A DNA stretch of 64,000 nucleotides from Gammaproteobacteria bacterium Milos-ODIII6 (lineage in GTDB: Bacteria > Pseudomonadota > Gammaproteobacteria > Chromatiales > Chromatiaceae): the NCBI GenBank assembly GCA_029228645.1, contig JAPTHR010000005.1:179932-243931 (forward strand), given 5' to 3'. Under the pieces are notes generated by a model. That model did not search any database. It was not told the DNA's origin and saw nothing but the letters and a program-made list of their open reading frames with translations. Position 1 is the stretch's first letter; each line of letters opens with the position of its first letter. The translations under genes and the position numbers were made by a program. Shown piece by piece: positions 18,605 to 28,988 of this stretch.

Positions 18605-19819
18605 GTGTCGTCCCCAGTTAAGGAAGATTTCGCGCGCATTGAGCGCCTGCCGCCTTACGTGTTCGCAATTGTGAACGAACTCAAGGCAGCGGCGCGCGCA
18701 AGGGGCGAGGATATCATCGACTTCGGGATGGGCAACCCCGACCAGCCGACGCCTCAGCACATTGTCGACAAGCTGGTGGAGGCCGCTCAGCGCAAGGATA
18801 CCCACCGGTACTCGATGTCCAAGGGAATCCCGCGCCTGCGCCGCGCCATCTGCAATTGGTATAAACAGCGCTACGACGTGGACCTGGATCCGGATACCCA
18901 GGCGATCGTGACCATTGGCTCCAAGGAAGGGTTGGCGCATCTGGCCCTGGCCTGCATGGGGCCGGGTGATTCGGTGCTGGTGCCCAACCCGGCTTACCCG
19001 ATCCATCCTTATGGGTTCATCATCGCCGGCGCGGACGTGCGCCACGTGCCGGTAAGGGCGGACCAGGACTTCTTCGAGTCGCTCGACAATGCCATCCGCG
19101 AGTCCTGGCCGCGCCCCAAGATGCTGGTCCTCAACTATCCGGGAAACCCGACCACCGAATGTGTCGAACTGGAATTCTTCGAGCGGGTTGTCGAGATCGC
19201 ACGCGAGCACGGTATCTGGGTGGTCCAGGACCTGGCCTATGCGGACATCGTGTTCGATGGCTATAAGGCCCCGTCGATTCTGCAGGTGCCTGGCGCCGAG
19301 GACATTGCGGTGGAGTTTTTCTCCCTCTCCAAGAGCTACAACATGCCCGGCTGGCGGGTTGGCTTCATGGTGGGTAACCGCACCCTGGTGGCGGCGCTTG
19401 GGCGTATCAAGTCCTATCTCGACTACGGCATGTTTACCCCGATCCAGGTGGCCGCCATTTCGGCACTCGAAGGACCGCAGGACTGCGTCGAGGAGATTCG
19501 CACCATGTACCAGTCCCGGCGGGATGTCCTGTGCGACGGTCTGAACAACATCGGATGGCTTATCGAGAAGCCCAGGGGCACCATGTTCGTGTGGGCTCCG
19601 ATTCCGGAGCCTTACCGTGAGATGGGCTCGCTGGAATTTTGCAAGAAGCTTCTTCAGGAGGCACGCGTGGCGGTGTCGCCGGGGATTGGTTTTGGTGAGT
19701 TCGGGGATGGCCATGTGCGCTTCGGCCTGATCGAGAACGAACACCGCACCCGCCAGGCGGTGCGTGGCATTCGCGACATGTTCCGCCGCGATGGTTTCCT
19801 CGCGGATTCGGCGCAATAA
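18605..19819 (+). CDS. alaC: Alanine-synthesizing aminotransferase AlaC-like
   Basis: PLP-dependent class I aminotransferase predicted to make alanine from pyruvate and glutamate. The 404-residue protein shows [12 protein letters not shown] at the N-terminus, the NYPGNPTTE cofactor motif near 177-185 and the Schiff-base Lys in [17 protein letters not shown] (Lys about 243). The GTG start follows a CACCGAGGT site. In many proteobacteria this gene lies directly before homoserine dehydrogenase, as here, 26 bases downstream. Confidence 0.92.
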   Translation: MSSPVKEDFARIERLPPYVFAIVNELKAAARARGEDIIDFGMGNPDQPTPQHIVDKLVEAAQRKDTHRYSMSKGIPRLRRAICNWYKQRYDVDLDPDTQAIVTIGSKEGLAHLALACMGPGDSVLVPNPAYPIHPYGFIIAGADVRHVPVRADQDFFESLDNAIRESWPRPKMLVLNYPGNPTTECVELEFFERVVEIAREHGIWVVQDLAYADIVFDGYKAPSILQVPGAEDIAVEFFSLSKSYNMPGWRVGFMVGNRTLVAALGRIKSYLDYGMFTPIQVAAISALEGPQDCVEEIRTMYQSRRDVLCDGLNNIGWLIEKPRGTMFVWAPIPEPYREMGSLEFCKKLLQEARVAVSPGIGFGEFGDGHVRFGLIENEHRTRQAVRGIRDMFRRDGFLADSAQ

Positions 19820-19845
19820 AAATTTCAATAACGGGAGTAAATGCA

Positions 19846-21156
19846 TTGGAACCCGTCAAGGTAGGTCTTCTGGGTCTCGGCACCGTCGGTGGCGGGACGC
19901 TCAATGTTCTGGTCCGCAACGCCGAGGAAATCGCGCGTCGGGCCGGACGCGGCATCATCGTCAGTCATGCCGCGGCCCGCGAGTACGATCCATCGCTGCT
20001 GGATGGCATCGATCAGGTCGAGGTGAGTGATGACGCCTTCGAGGTGGTCAAGAATCCCGACATCGACATCGTGGTGGAGCTGATCGGCGGGTATTCCCCC
20101 GCGCGCGAGCTCGTGCTGGAGGCGATTGAAAACGGCAAGCACGTGGTCACCGCGAACAAGGCGCTGATCGCCCTGCACGGTAACGAGATATTTGCCGCCG
20201 CCCAGGAAAAGGGCGTCACGGTGGCCTTCGAGGCGGCGGTCGCCGGAGGTATCCCGATCATCAAGGCGTTGCGCGAGGGACTCGCCGCCAACCACATCGA
20301 GTGGATTGCCGGCATCATCAACGGCACCGGCAATTTCATCCTCACCGAGATGAAGGACAAGGGGCGCGACTTCGCGGACGTATTGGCGGAGGCGCAGGCC
20401 CTGGGTTATGCGGAGGCGGATCCCACCTTCGATGTCGAGGGCATCGATGCCGCGCACAAGCTGACCATCCTGGCCTCGCTGGCCTTCGGTATCCCGCTGC
20501 AGTTCGATCGCTGCTTCACCGAGGGCATCAGTAAAATCGAGCCGCAGGACGTCGCCTACGCGGAACAGTTCGGTTACCGCATCAAGCACCTTGGGGTGAC
20601 CCGCAAGACGGGCGAGGGCGTGGAGCTGCGGGTGCATCCGACCCTGATACCCGAGCGCCGCCTGATCGCCAACGTCAACGGCGTGATGAACGCGGTCCTG
20701 GTCAACGGGGATGCCGTGGGCCCGACCCTCTATTACGGTGCCGGAGCCGGTTCCCTGCCGACCGCTTCAGCGGTGGTCGCGGATATCATCGACGTTACCC
20801 GGACACTGACCACCGATCCGGGCAACCGGGTGCCGCACCTGGCCTTCCAGCCAGCGGAGCTGGCGGACATTCCCATACTGCCGATCGAATCGGTGGAGAC
20901 GGCTTACTACCTGCGCCTGACGGCACAGGACAGGCCCGGCGTGGTGGCGGCCGTGGCCGGGATTCTCGGCGATGCCGGCATCAGTATCGAGGCGATCCAG
21001 CAGAAGGAGCCGGCCGAGGGTCAGACCGAGGTGCCTTTGGTGATGTTGACCCACCGTGTCAGGGAAGGCCAGATGAACGAGGCGATCGATCGCATCGAAG
21101 CCCTCGACAGCGTCAGCGGTCCGATCGTCCGTATCCGGGTTGAACACCTGAGTTGA
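19846..21156 (+). CDS. hom: Homoserine dehydrogenase
   Basis: NAD(P)-dependent reduction of aspartate semialdehyde to homoserine, the branch point to threonine and methionine. The 436-residue monofunctional enzyme has the nucleotide fold LLGLGTVGGGTLNVL at the start, the central signature GYAEADPTFDVEGIDAAHKL with the catalytic Lys, and a C-terminal ACT domain from about 355 (LTAQDRPGVVAAVAGILGDAGIS) for feedback sensing. The TTG start has GGGAG eight bases upstream. thrC does not follow directly, unlike in many relatives. Confidence 0.97.
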   Translation: MEPVKVGLLGLGTVGGGTLNVLVRNAEEIARRAGRGIIVSHAAAREYDPSLLDGIDQVEVSDDAFEVVKNPDIDIVVELIGGYSPARELVLEAIENGKHVVTANKALIALHGNEIFAAAQEKGVTVAFEAAVAGGIPIIKALREGLAANHIEWIAGIINGTGNFILTEMKDKGRDFADVLAEAQALGYAEADPTFDVEGIDAAHKLTILASLAFGIPLQFDRCFTEGISKIEPQDVAYAEQFGYRIKHLGVTRKTGEGVELRVHPTLIPERRLIANVNGVMNAVLVNGDAVGPTLYYGAGAGSLPTASAVVADIIDVTRTLTTDPGNRVPHLAFQPAELADIPILPIESVETAYYLRLTAQDRPGVVAAVAGILGDAGISIEAIQQKEPAEGQTEVPLVMLTHRVREGQMNEAIDRIEALDSVSGPIVRIRVEHLS

Positions 21157-22124
21157 TCCGTCTGCTCGTTCCCGGACTGCTGGGACCTTTCCCCCGTCGG
21201 GCCGAGTTTTCGGAACGCCCGAGGCTGCCTGCGCTGGAACTCCTGATCGCGCGCAGTGACCGCCGGCCGGGACCGACGAGCTACGCCGAGGCGCTGTTCG
21301 AACACTTCGGCATCACCGGCCGGCAGCCGCTGCCGACCGCTTCCGTGTGCCATCTTGCGGATAGCCACGGGCAGGCCGAATCCCGTTATCTGTTGCACGC
21401 CGATCCGATTCACCTAAGGCCGGATCAGGACCGGCTGCTGGCCTTCGATTTTGATCGGGAGGCGCTTGCGCCAGGGACTGCCGGTCCGTTTGTCGAGGCC
21501 TTCAACCATCACTTCGCTGACTCGGGCATGGAGTTGCTCGCGCCGCACCCCACCCGCTGGTACCTCGCGCTGACATCCGAACCACGCGTTCGCTGCCACC
21601 CCTTGGCCGATATTCTGGGGCGGAACATCGATCCGTTTCTGCCGAACGGCGCAGATGGCATGCAATGGCGCGGCCTGCTCAACGAGGTGCAGATGCTGTT
21701 CCATTCCCTGCCGGCGAACCACGAGCGGGAATCCCGGGGCTTGTTGCCGATCAGCGGGCTATGGTTCAGTGGCGGGGGCTATCTGCCGGGAGAAGTCGCC
21801 GCCAAGGTCGCGCCAGCTGCGCTACGTGCCATCGATGGGACGCGGAAGGTCGACTGCCCCCTGGCAGCCGGGCTCGCGCGGCTCGCGCCTTCGGGTGCGA
21901 TCGAGCCGTTGCGGATCGAACACGCCGCTGGCCGCGCCGCCCTGGATGCCAATCCCGGTGCCTGGGCCGAGGCCCTGAAGGCACTGGATGCCCAGTTGCC
22001 GATTCTCATGCGCGCGGCGCTGCGCCTGGATTCCTGCGATGGCTTCAGCCTGCACTGGTCACCCGGCATGCGGCGCCGGATCTGGCGGCGTCTCCGGTCG
22101 GTGCAGCCGGAGCGGGCGGAATGA
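21153..22124 (+). CDS. RpfE-type / phosphoglycerate-mutase-like conserved protein
   Basis: TTG start overlaps the hom stop (TTGA), so it is coupled to hom. The 323-residue protein begins with LLVPGLLGPFP and contains LLHADPIHLRPDQDRLLAFD and GLLPISGLWFSGGGYLP. These match what I recall of the RpfE-type proteins annotated as regulatory or cofactor-independent phosphoglycerate-mutase-like; no experimentally proven activity is known to me. The PGM resemblance is inference. Confidence 0.6.
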   Translation: MIRLLVPGLLGPFPRRAEFSERPRLPALELLIARSDRRPGPTSYAEALFEHFGITGRQPLPTASVCHLADSHGQAESRYLLHADPIHLRPDQDRLLAFDFDREALAPGTAGPFVEAFNHHFADSGMELLAPHPTRWYLALTSEPRVRCHPLADILGRNIDPFLPNGADGMQWRGLLNEVQMLFHSLPANHERESRGLLPISGLWFSGGGYLPGEVAAKVAPAALRAIDGTRKVDCPLAAGLARLAPSGAIEPLRIEHAAGRAALDANPGAWAEALKALDAQLPILMRAALRLDSCDGFSLHWSPGMRRRIWRRLRSVQPERAE

Positions 22125-22161
22125 CGGCTCTCCACTCCGCGATCAACGCTGCCCGGGGCAC

Positions 22162-22449
22162 ATGGCTCGAAAGCCTGACGAAATGATCTGCAGGCGCTGC
22201 ATCGTCGTGGGCCGGGTACAGGGCGTGTGGTTCCGCGAATCGACGCGCCGCAAGGGTCTGGAGCTGGGGCTATCGGGTTCGGCGGTCAACCTTGGCGACG
22301 GTTCTGTGGAGGTGATCGTGCAGGGCCCGCCCGGGGACGTCGAGTCGCTTTGCCAATGGCTGTGGCAGGGCTCCCCGATGTCGCGGGTGGAATCGGTGGA
22401 ATGCCAGGTTTGGCAGGCGTACGTCGCGCCGGGGTTCAGGACCGGCTGA
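22162..22449 (+). CDS. acyP: Acylphosphatase
   Basis: Small cytosolic enzyme hydrolysing carboxyl-phosphate bonds. The active-site loop GRVQGVWFRESTRRKG is present, with the phosphate-binding Arg, followed by the catalytic Asn in SGSAVNLGDGSVEV. ATG at 22162 gives 95 residues; ATG at 22183 (MICRRC) would give 88, closer to the family norm. Neither has a strong ribosome site. It follows the RpfE-like gene by 37 bases and may be co-transcribed. Confidence 0.88.
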   Translation: MARKPDEMICRRCIVVGRVQGVWFRESTRRKGLELGLSGSAVNLGDGSVEVIVQGPPGDVESLCQWLWQGSPMSRVESVECQVWQAYVAPGFRTG

Positions 22450-22470
22450 TGCTTGCTGCTCGGCGCGAGC

Positions 22471-22680
22471 TCAGTCGATTTCGAAAAGCCACTGAATCAC
22501 GCTTTTTGCGATGAAGCCGAGCATGCCAAACGCGAGCACGAAGAACAGGATGAAGGTGCCGAAGCGGCCGGCGTTGGATTTACGTGCCAGATTCCAGATG
22601 ATGAACAGCATGTAGCCGATCAGGCCCGTCAGGCCCCAGGTCATGCCGATCTCGGTGATTTGTTCCTCAGTGATTTTCAA
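22471..22680 (-). CDS. Small membrane protein, DUF2788 type
   Basis: A 69-residue protein with two hydrophobic segments (about 13-31 and 41-62) flanking an Arg/Lys-rich loop (NLARKSNAGRFG). Length and sequence fit the DUF2788 family of short gammaproteobacterial membrane proteins of unknown role. Its ATG lies 14 bases inside the 3' end of the upstream DUF2189 gene, so the two are likely co-translated. Confidence 0.8.
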   Translation of the reverse strand: MKITEEQITEIGMTWGLTGLIGYMLFIIWNLARKSNAGRFGTFILFFVLAFGMLGFIAKSVIQWLFEID

Positions 22681-23485
22681 ATTGGTCGTCCGTTATCTGC
22701 GGTAACTCCTGGTCATCGATCTCGGCGAGATCCCGGTAGGCGTGCCACGAAGCGTGCCCGATCAGCGGGTAGAGGAGGATGAAACCCAGCATGCCCGTCG
22801 CCAGCGAGGCCGCGGTGGCCGCGGCGATACAGATCGCCCAGACGACCATGGTGAGCGGGTTCTCGCTGACTGTGCGCACGCTGGTGAGGATTGCGCTGCG
22901 GGTTGAAACATCGCGCTCCATCAGCAGGGGTATTGTAATGACAGAGCAGGCGAACACCGTCGCCGCCACCAGGCTCCCGAGTACGGTCCACTGCAGGAAA
23001 TGAACGCTGTCCTGGGTCAGTACGTATCTGAGAAGTGCCGGGAGGCTTGTCGTCTCGACATTGACGAACAGGCCGAGCAGCAGGGCGCTTATTGCCACCC
23101 AGGCGAGCGCGGCGCCAAGCAGGAGGAGGTTGAACGCCAGCAGACGGCGCCCGGCGCAGCGCCAGGCCAGCACAACGATGTCCAGCCCGCCGACCGACCC
23201 CCGCTCGCGGCGTCGGCTCAGGGCGTACAGGCCGGTAGCGAGAAAAGGCCCCACCAGAACGAAGGCGCTGGCGAGTCCCAGCACGAGCAGGCTCGCCTCG
23301 AGAGACAACAGCGCCAGGGCGATTCCGACGAGACAGACGAACAGGCCGTGCAGGTAGCTGGGCCAACCGATGGCGCGCATATCCCGCCAACCCGAGGCCA
23401 GCCACGCCAGCACGCGTCCCGGTGGCAGTTGCCGGATTCTGAAAGCGTTCGCCGGTAGGGGACCTTCGCATTCGATGGCTGGCAT
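22667..23485 (-). CDS. DUF2189 integral membrane protein
   Basis: A 272-residue protein with about six hydrophobic segments after a 40-residue cytosolic start. It contains the family-typical GWRDMRAIGWPSYLHG start and the C-terminal YPLIGHASWHAYRDL motif of DUF2189 proteins. ATG at 23485 is chosen because GAGGAG lies upstream; the open frame extends to 23596 without one. Its function is unknown in the family. Leftward pair with the DUF2788 gene. Confidence 0.85.
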   Translation of the reverse strand: MPAIECEGPLPANAFRIRQLPPGRVLAWLASGWRDMRAIGWPSYLHGLFVCLVGIALALLSLEASLLVLGLASAFVLVGPFLATGLYALSRRRERGSVGGLDIVVLAWRCAGRRLLAFNLLLLGAALAWVAISALLLGLFVNVETTSLPALLRYVLTQDSVHFLQWTVLGSLVAATVFACSVITIPLLMERDVSTRSAILTSVRTVSENPLTMVVWAICIAAATAASLATGMLGFILLYPLIGHASWHAYRDLAEIDDQELPQITDDQFENH

Positions 23486-23793
23486 GCCTGGCTCCTCGGA
23501 CAGTGAATTTCCGGGAGAGTGTAGCAGTGGGGCGCCAATCGCCTTTGCGGCCCCGCAGGATAATCCCGCGCCCTCACAGGGGGCATGTGGCTGCATGCGA
23601 TCTGCGAAACAGAAAACGAAGGTGATTTTCGGCCCAAATCCCCCTCAGACGGCTTGTAAGCCGATTTCAGCGGGTTTTAGGGCGCCCCGCATATTCATCC
23701 TATGTTACAATTTGCGGCTGCAAACACCCCGTCAGAAGAACAAAAAGCAGGCGGCGTTCAGCCCGACAGAGCGGGGTCCCAAAGGAAATCTTC
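23486..23793 (+). promoter_or_regulatory. gyrA upstream region
   Basis: 308 bases without a gene between the divergent DUF2189 gene and gyrA. It holds a TACAAT -10-like hexamer at 23706-23711 with no convincing -35, a short palindrome GGCTTGTAAGCC at 23651-23662, and AAAGGAAATC directly before the gyrA ATG. Probably the gyrA promoter region; the -10 is a suggestion only. Confidence 0.35.
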
Positions 23794-26364
23794 ATGACCG
23801 AATTTGCCAAGGAAATACTCCCGATCAGCCTCGAGGACGAGATGCAGCAGTCCTATCTGGGCTATGCCATGTCCGTCATCGTTGGCCGGGCGCTGCCGGA
23901 TGTCCGCGACGGGCTCAAGCCCGTGCATCGGCGGGTGTTGTACGCGATGGGCGAACTCAACAACGACTGGAACAAGCCCTACAAGAAGTCTGCGCGCGTG
24001 GTCGGCGACGTCATCGGTAAGTATCACCCGCATGGGGATACAGCCGTGTACGACACCATCGTGCGCATGGCCCAGCCGTTCTCGCTGCGCTACATGCTGG
24101 TGGACGGCCAGGGGAACTTCGGCTCGGTGGACGGGGACGCGCCGGCGGCGATGCGTTACACCGAGGTGCGCATGTCCAAGATCGCGCACGAACTGCTGGC
24201 GGACATCGACAAGGAGACGGTCGACTTCACGCTCAATTACGACGAGTCGGAGCGGGAGCCGCAGGTGTTGCCGGCCAAGTTCCCCAATCTGCTGGTCAAC
24301 GGTTCCTCCGGTATTGCGGTGGGCATGGCGACCAATATCCCGCCGCACAATCTGCGCGAGGTGATCGACGGCTGCCTCGCGCTGATCGACGACAGCGACA
24401 CAGACCTGCAGACGCTGATGGAGATCGTACCGGCGCCCGATTTTCCGACGGCCGGCATCATCAACGGCATTGCCGGCGTGCGCGATGCCTACCGGACCGG
24501 CCGCGGCAAGGTCTACATCCGTGCCCGCATCGAAATGGAGGAGATGCAGAACGGTCGCCAGCGGATCGTCGTGACCGAGCTGCCCTACCAGGTCAACAAG
24601 GCCCGCCTGCTGGAAAAGATCGCGGAACTGGTCAAGGAAAAGAAGCTCGAGGGCATCTCCGAACTGCGCGATGAGTCCGACAAGGACGGGATGCGCATGG
24701 TGATCGAGCTGCGTCGCGGCGAGGTCGCGGAGGTCGTGCTCAACAATCTCTACAAGCAGACCCAGATGCAGAGCGTTTTCGGGATCAACATGGTGGCGCT
24801 GGTGGATGGCCAGCCGCGCACCCTGAACCTGAAGCAGCTGCTCGAATACTTCATCCGTCACCGACGCGACGTGGTTACCCGTCGCACCCTGTACGAGCTG
24901 CGCAAGGCGCGCGACCGGGCGCACCTCCTGGAAGGCCTGGCGGTCGCGCTGGCCAACATCGACGAGGTCATCGCGCTGATCAAGGCCGCCCCCAGCCCGG
25001 CCGAGGCCAAGCGCCAGCTGGTCGAGAAGACCTGGCAGTCCGGTACCGTGGAGGCCATGCTGGGGCGCGCCGGAGCGGACGCCTCCCGCCCCGAAGACCT
25101 GCCGCCGGGGTTCGGACTGACCCCCGAGGGTTACCGCCTCACCGAGACCCAGGCGCAGGCGATCCTGGACCTCCGCCTGCAGAAACTGACCGGACTCGAG
25201 CAGGACAAGATCATCAACGAGTTCGAGGAGATCCTCACGCGCATCGCCGAGCTCCTCGAGATCCTGTCCAATCCCGATCGCCTGATGGCGGTCATCCGCG
25301 AAGAGCTGATGGATATCCGCGAGCAGTTTGGCGACGACCGGCGCAGCGAAATCGTGCAGACCCGACTGGACCTGACCCTCGAGGACCTCATCACCGAGGA
25401 AGACGTGGTGGTCACGCTATCGCACCAGGGGTATGCCAAGGCCCAGCCCCTGGACGTCTACCGGGCCCAGCGACGCGGCGGCAAGGGCAAGGCCGCGACG
25501 GCCACCAAGCAGGAGGATTTCGTCGAGAAGCTGTTTGTGGCCAACACCCACGACACGATCCTGTGCTTCTCCAGCCGCGGCAAGTGCTACTGGCTCAAGG
25601 TCTACGAACTGCCACAGGCGGGGCGTAACGCTCGCGGGCGACCGATGAACAACCTGTTGCCCCTGGAACAGAACGAGCGGATCAACGCGGTGCTGCCGAT
25701 TCGCGAGTACGAGGAGGGTCGCTACGTGTTCATGGCGACTGCCACCGGCACGGTCAAGAAGACCGCGTTGCAGGATTTCTCACGGCCGCGTTCGAGCGGC
25801 ATCATCGCGGTGGATCTGCGCGACGACGATCAGCTGATCGGTGTCGAACTGACCGATGGGGAACAGACTGTCATGCTGTTCACATCCGCCGGCAAGGCAT
25901 TGCGCTTCGAGGAATCGAGCGTGCGGCCAATGGGGCGGACCGCCTGTGGGGTGCGCGGCGTCAAGTTGGGTAAAGGCCAACGCGTCATCTCCCTGATCGT
26001 GGGTAGCGAAGGGGATGTCCTGACCGCCACCGAAAACGGCTTCGGCAAGCGTACCGGGATCACGCAGTTTCCGATCAAGGGGCGCGCCGGCATGGGTGTC
26101 ATCTCGATCAAGACCAGCGAGCGCAACGGTGAGCAGGTTGGCGCGGTGCGGGTATTCGACGACGACGAGATCATGCTGATCACCGATGGCGGCACCCTGG
26201 TGCGTACCCCGGTCGAGGATGTCTCCCAGATGAGCCGCGACACCCAGGGCGTCAAACTGATCAGCCTGAGCCGCGACGAGAAACTCATCGGCATTGCCCG
26301 GATCGAGGCGCTCGAAGGCGAAGATGCTGGCAGTGAAGAAGGCATACAGGAAGGCGAAGAATAA
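23794..26364 (+). CDS. gyrA: DNA gyrase subunit A
   Basis: Breakage-reunion subunit of gyrase, which introduces negative supercoils. The 856-residue protein has the winged-helix core with catalytic Tyr122 in [10 protein letters not shown] and the quinolone-determining region [10 protein letters not shown], where Thr83 and Asp87 occupy the E. coli Ser83/Asp87 positions. Thr at 83 also occurs as the wild type in Pseudomonas aeruginosa. The C-terminal beta-pinwheel carries the GyrA box QRRGGKG near 550. It heads a run of biosynthetic genes separated by long inverted repeats. Confidence 0.99.
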   Translation: MTEFAKEILPISLEDEMQQSYLGYAMSVIVGRALPDVRDGLKPVHRRVLYAMGELNNDWNKPYKKSARVVGDVIGKYHPHGDTAVYDTIVRMAQPFSLRYMLVDGQGNFGSVDGDAPAAMRYTEVRMSKIAHELLADIDKETVDFTLNYDESEREPQVLPAKFPNLLVNGSSGIAVGMATNIPPHNLREVIDGCLALIDDSDTDLQTLMEIVPAPDFPTAGIINGIAGVRDAYRTGRGKVYIRARIEMEEMQNGRQRIVVTELPYQVNKARLLEKIAELVKEKKLEGISELRDESDKDGMRMVIELRRGEVAEVVLNNLYKQTQMQSVFGINMVALVDGQPRTLNLKQLLEYFIRHRRDVVTRRTLYELRKARDRAHLLEGLAVALANIDEVIALIKAAPSPAEAKRQLVEKTWQSGTVEAMLGRAGADASRPEDLPPGFGLTPEGYRLTETQAQAILDLRLQKLTGLEQDKIINEFEEILTRIAELLEILSNPDRLMAVIREELMDIREQFGDDRRSEIVQTRLDLTLEDLITEEDVVVTLSHQGYAKAQPLDVYRAQRRGGKGKAATATKQEDFVEKLFVANTHDTILCFSSRGKCYWLKVYELPQAGRNARGRPMNNLLPLEQNERINAVLPIREYEEGRYVFMATATGTVKKTALQDFSRPRSSGIIAVDLRDDDQLIGVELTDGEQTVMLFTSAGKALRFEESSVRPMGRTACGVRGVKLGKGQRVISLIVGSEGDVLTATENGFGKRTGITQFPIKGRAGMGVISIKTSERNGEQVGAVRVFDDDEIMLITDGGTLVRTPVEDVSQMSRDTQGVKLISLSRDEKLIGIARIEALEGEDAGSEEGIQEGEE

Positions 26365-26368
26365 TACT

Positions 26369-26496
26369 CACCGCCAAGGACGCGAAGGACGCGAAGTCTT
26401 TCAGAGTCCGGTCTTCGAAACTGTCGGGAGAAATCGGTCTGCCGGCGCGGTTTTAACACAAATACATCTTGGCGCTCTTTGCGTCCTTTGCGGTTA
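26369..26496. repeat. Long inverted repeat with GCAAAGGAC-type arms, copy 1
   Basis: Left arm 26369-26396 (CACCGCCAAGGACGCGAAGG...) and right arm 26468-26496 (...TTTGCGTCCTTTGCGGTTA) are inverted, imperfect copies built from a 9-10 base unit close to GCAAAGGAC. They enclose about 71 bases. Located exactly between gyrA and serC. Two further copies lie in the next two gene gaps. Confidence 0.85.
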
Positions 26497-26521
26497 ATCA
26501 CAAATTCATTTGGAAACAACT

Positions 26522-27607
26522 ATGGCACGCGTATACAACTTCAGCGCCGGCCCGGCGGCCCTTCCGGAAGCAGTCCTCAAACAAGCCCAAGAGGAGATGC
26601 TGGACTGGCGGGGCAGTGGCATGTCCGTGATGGAAATGAGCCACCGCGGCAAGGAGTTCATGTCGATCGCGCAGCAGGCAGAGGCGGACCTGCGTGAACT
26701 GATGGCGATTCCGGACAACTACAAGGTCCTGTTCCTGCAGGGCGGGGCCACCAGTCAGTTCGCCATGGTGCCGCTGAACCTGATTGGCCGGACCGGCAAG
26801 GCCGACTACATGAATACCGGCTCCTGGTCCAAAAAGGCGATCGCGGAGGCCAGGCGCTATGGCGATGTCAAGGTGATTGCCGACACCTACGTCGATGACA
26901 GTTTCACTTCCGAACCTGCCGCCGGGAGCCTGGCTATCTCTGCGGATGCCGCCTACGTGCACTACACACCCAACGAGACCATCGAGGGCGTGGAGTTTTC
27001 CTATATTCCGGAGACCGGTGACGTGCCGCTGGTGGCCGACATGTCTTCCACCATCCTGTCGCGCCCGCTGGCCGTATCGCGCTTCGGGATCATTTATGCC
27101 GGGGCGCAGAAGAACATCGGGCCGGCGGGCTTGACCATCACCATCGTGCGCGAGGATCTCATCGGCAATGCCATGGATCACGCCCCGACCATGTTCAAGT
27201 ACGAGACGCATGCCGGCGCCGACTCGATGTACAACACGCCACCAACCTATGGCTGGTACCTCGCCGGCCTGGTGTTTCAGTGGCTGAAGGCACAGGGCGG
27301 CCTGGCGGGTATGGCGGCGATCAATGAACGCAAGGCCAAAGCGCTGTACGGCGCGATCGATGATTCCGGTTTTTACAACAACCCGGTCGACCGGAACTGC
27401 CGCTCCTGGATGAATGTGCCTTTCACCCTGGCGGACCCGGACCTCGATGCCCGGTTCCTCAGCGAAGCGGCGGAAGCCGGTCTCAAGACCCTCAAGGGGC
27501 ATCGCTCGGTCGGCGGCATGCGCGCCAGTATCTACAACGCCATGCCGGAGGATGGCGTCAAGGCACTGATCGACTTCATGGCCGAGTTCGAGCGCAACAA
27601 CGGCTGA
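26522..27607 (+). CDS. serC: Phosphoserine aminotransferase
   Basis: PLP enzyme turning 3-phosphohydroxypyruvate into phosphoserine; also serves pyridoxine synthesis. The 361-residue protein begins MARVYNFSAGPA and has the Schiff-base Lys197 in YAGAQKNIGPAG plus HEMSHRGKEF-type N-terminal contacts (MEMSHRGKEF). ATG at 26522 fits the family; an in-frame ATG at 26510 adds only METT. Flanked on both sides by long inverted repeats. Confidence 0.98.
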   Translation: MARVYNFSAGPAALPEAVLKQAQEEMLDWRGSGMSVMEMSHRGKEFMSIAQQAEADLRELMAIPDNYKVLFLQGGATSQFAMVPLNLIGRTGKADYMNTGSWSKKAIAEARRYGDVKVIADTYVDDSFTSEPAAGSLAISADAAYVHYTPNETIEGVEFSYIPETGDVPLVADMSSTILSRPLAVSRFGIIYAGAQKNIGPAGLTITIVREDLIGNAMDHAPTMFKYETHAGADSMYNTPPTYGWYLAGLVFQWLKAQGGLAGMAAINERKAKALYGAIDDSGFYNNPVDRNCRSWMNVPFTLADPDLDARFLSEAAEAGLKTLKGHRSVGGMRASIYNAMPEDGVKALIDFMAEFERNNG

Positions 27608-27615
27608 GTAAAAGA

Positions 27616-27787
27616 TTCACCGCAAAGGACGCAAAGGGCGCAAAGCTTGGAAAGCCGGAGGGCGTGTGATCGCGGCGACACTGTGCTCCGCCGGGAGACT
27701 GGATCTTTCTGGATCGCGCTTGGATTTGCGCAGCCCGCATACTGCAAGCCGAAGGCTCTTGGCGTTCTTTGCGTCCTTTGCGGTAGA
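27616..27787. repeat. Long inverted repeat with GCAAAGGAC-type arms, copy 2
   Basis: Left arm 27616-27646 (CACCGCAAAGGACGCAAAGG...) carries three tandem units; right arm 27757-27787 is its inverse (...TTTGCGTCCTTTGCGGTA). About 110 bases lie between the arms. It fills nearly the whole gap between serC and serA. Confidence 0.88.
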
Positions 27788-27813
27788 CAATTTTGGATGG
27801 ATGGAATTTAAAG

Positions 27814-28983
27814 ATGTTTAAGATTCAAACCCTGAACAATATTTCTGTGGCCGGGCTGGACCGCCTGCCGCGTGACAGCTTCGAGGTGGCCTCGGAGATC
27901 ACTCACCCGGATGCGATCCTGGTGCGTTCCGCCAAGATGCACGACATGCAGATCCCGGACACGGTCAGGGCGATCGGGCGGGCAGGCGCGGGGGTCAACA
28001 ATATCCCCGTCGAGCGCATGACCGAGACAGGGGTGCCGGTGTTCAATGCCCCCGGGGCGAATGCCAACGCGGTAAAGGAACTGGTGCTGGCGGGCATGCT
28101 CATGGCGGCGCGCAACATCGCTCAGGCCTGGCGTTTCGCCGTTGGGCTGCAGGGAGACGACGCCAGCATCGGCAAGGCGGTCGAGGCGGGCAAGAAGAAT
28201 TTCGTCGGCTTCGAACTGCCGGGCCGCACCCTTGGGGTCGTCGGCCTGGGTGCCATCGGGGTGCGGGTGGCGAACGCGGCGCGTGCCTTGGGTATGCAGG
28301 TGGTCGGCTACGACCCGACCATCACGGTGAAATCCGCCTGGCAGCTGGATGCGGGCGTGCAGCAGGCGCTTTCGGTCGATGACCTGGTTTCGCGTTCCAA
28401 CTTCATCACTTTCCATGTGCCGCTCAACGAGCACACCGCGAACATGATCAACCCCGAACGCCTGGCACTGATGCCTCGCGGTGGCGTGCTGCTCAACTTC
28501 GCGCGCAACGGCATTATCGATGATCAGGCCGCGGTAGACGCCCTGGACAAGGAACACCTGTATGCCTATGTGTGTGATTTTCCGAGCAACCTGCTCAAGG
28601 AGCATCCGCGTGTCCTCACCTTGCCGCATCTTGGTGCGTCAACCCGCGAGGCGGAAGAGAACTGCGCGATCATGGTGGCCGATCAGGTGCGTGACTGGCT
28701 GGAGAACGGCAGTGTCAACAACTCGGTGAATTTCCCCGAGATCAACCTGCCGCGAGCCGAGGGCTATCGCCTCGCGGTGGTCAACGCCAACGTGCCCAAT
28801 ATGCTGGGCCAGGTCTCCACCGTACTGGCCGCGGCAGGACTCAATATCATCGACATGCTGAACAAGTCGCGCTCGAATATCGCGGTCACCCTGATCGACG
28901 TCGACCGGGTGCCGGAGGCTTCGGTGGCGGAGTCGATCGCCAGTATCGAAGGGGTGCTCTCGGTACGCTGCCTCGGCTGTTGA
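27814..28983 (+). CDS. serA: D-3-phosphoglycerate dehydrogenase (short form with ACT domain)
   Basis: First step of serine synthesis: NAD-dependent oxidation of 3-phosphoglycerate. The 389-residue protein has a 2-hydroxyacid dehydrogenase fold with NAD motif LGVVGLGAIGVRVANAA near 138-155, a catalytic His in LTLPHLGASTREAEENCA, and a C-terminal ACT domain (VVNANVPNMLGQVSTVLAAA) that could bind serine. ATG at 27814 is chosen; seven upstream in-frame codons have no family support. Sits next to serC, its pathway partner. Confidence 0.95.
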   Translation: MFKIQTLNNISVAGLDRLPRDSFEVASEITHPDAILVRSAKMHDMQIPDTVRAIGRAGAGVNNIPVERMTETGVPVFNAPGANANAVKELVLAGMLMAARNIAQAWRFAVGLQGDDASIGKAVEAGKKNFVGFELPGRTLGVVGLGAIGVRVANAARALGMQVVGYDPTITVKSAWQLDAGVQQALSVDDLVSRSNFITFHVPLNEHTANMINPERLALMPRGGVLLNFARNGIIDDQAAVDALDKEHLYAYVCDFPSNLLKEHPRVLTLPHLGASTREAEENCAIMVADQVRDWLENGSVNNSVNFPEINLPRAEGYRLAVVNANVPNMLGQVSTVLAAAGLNIIDMLNKSRSNIAVTLIDVDRVPEASVAESIASIEGVLSVRCLGC

Positions 28984-28988
28984 ATGTG

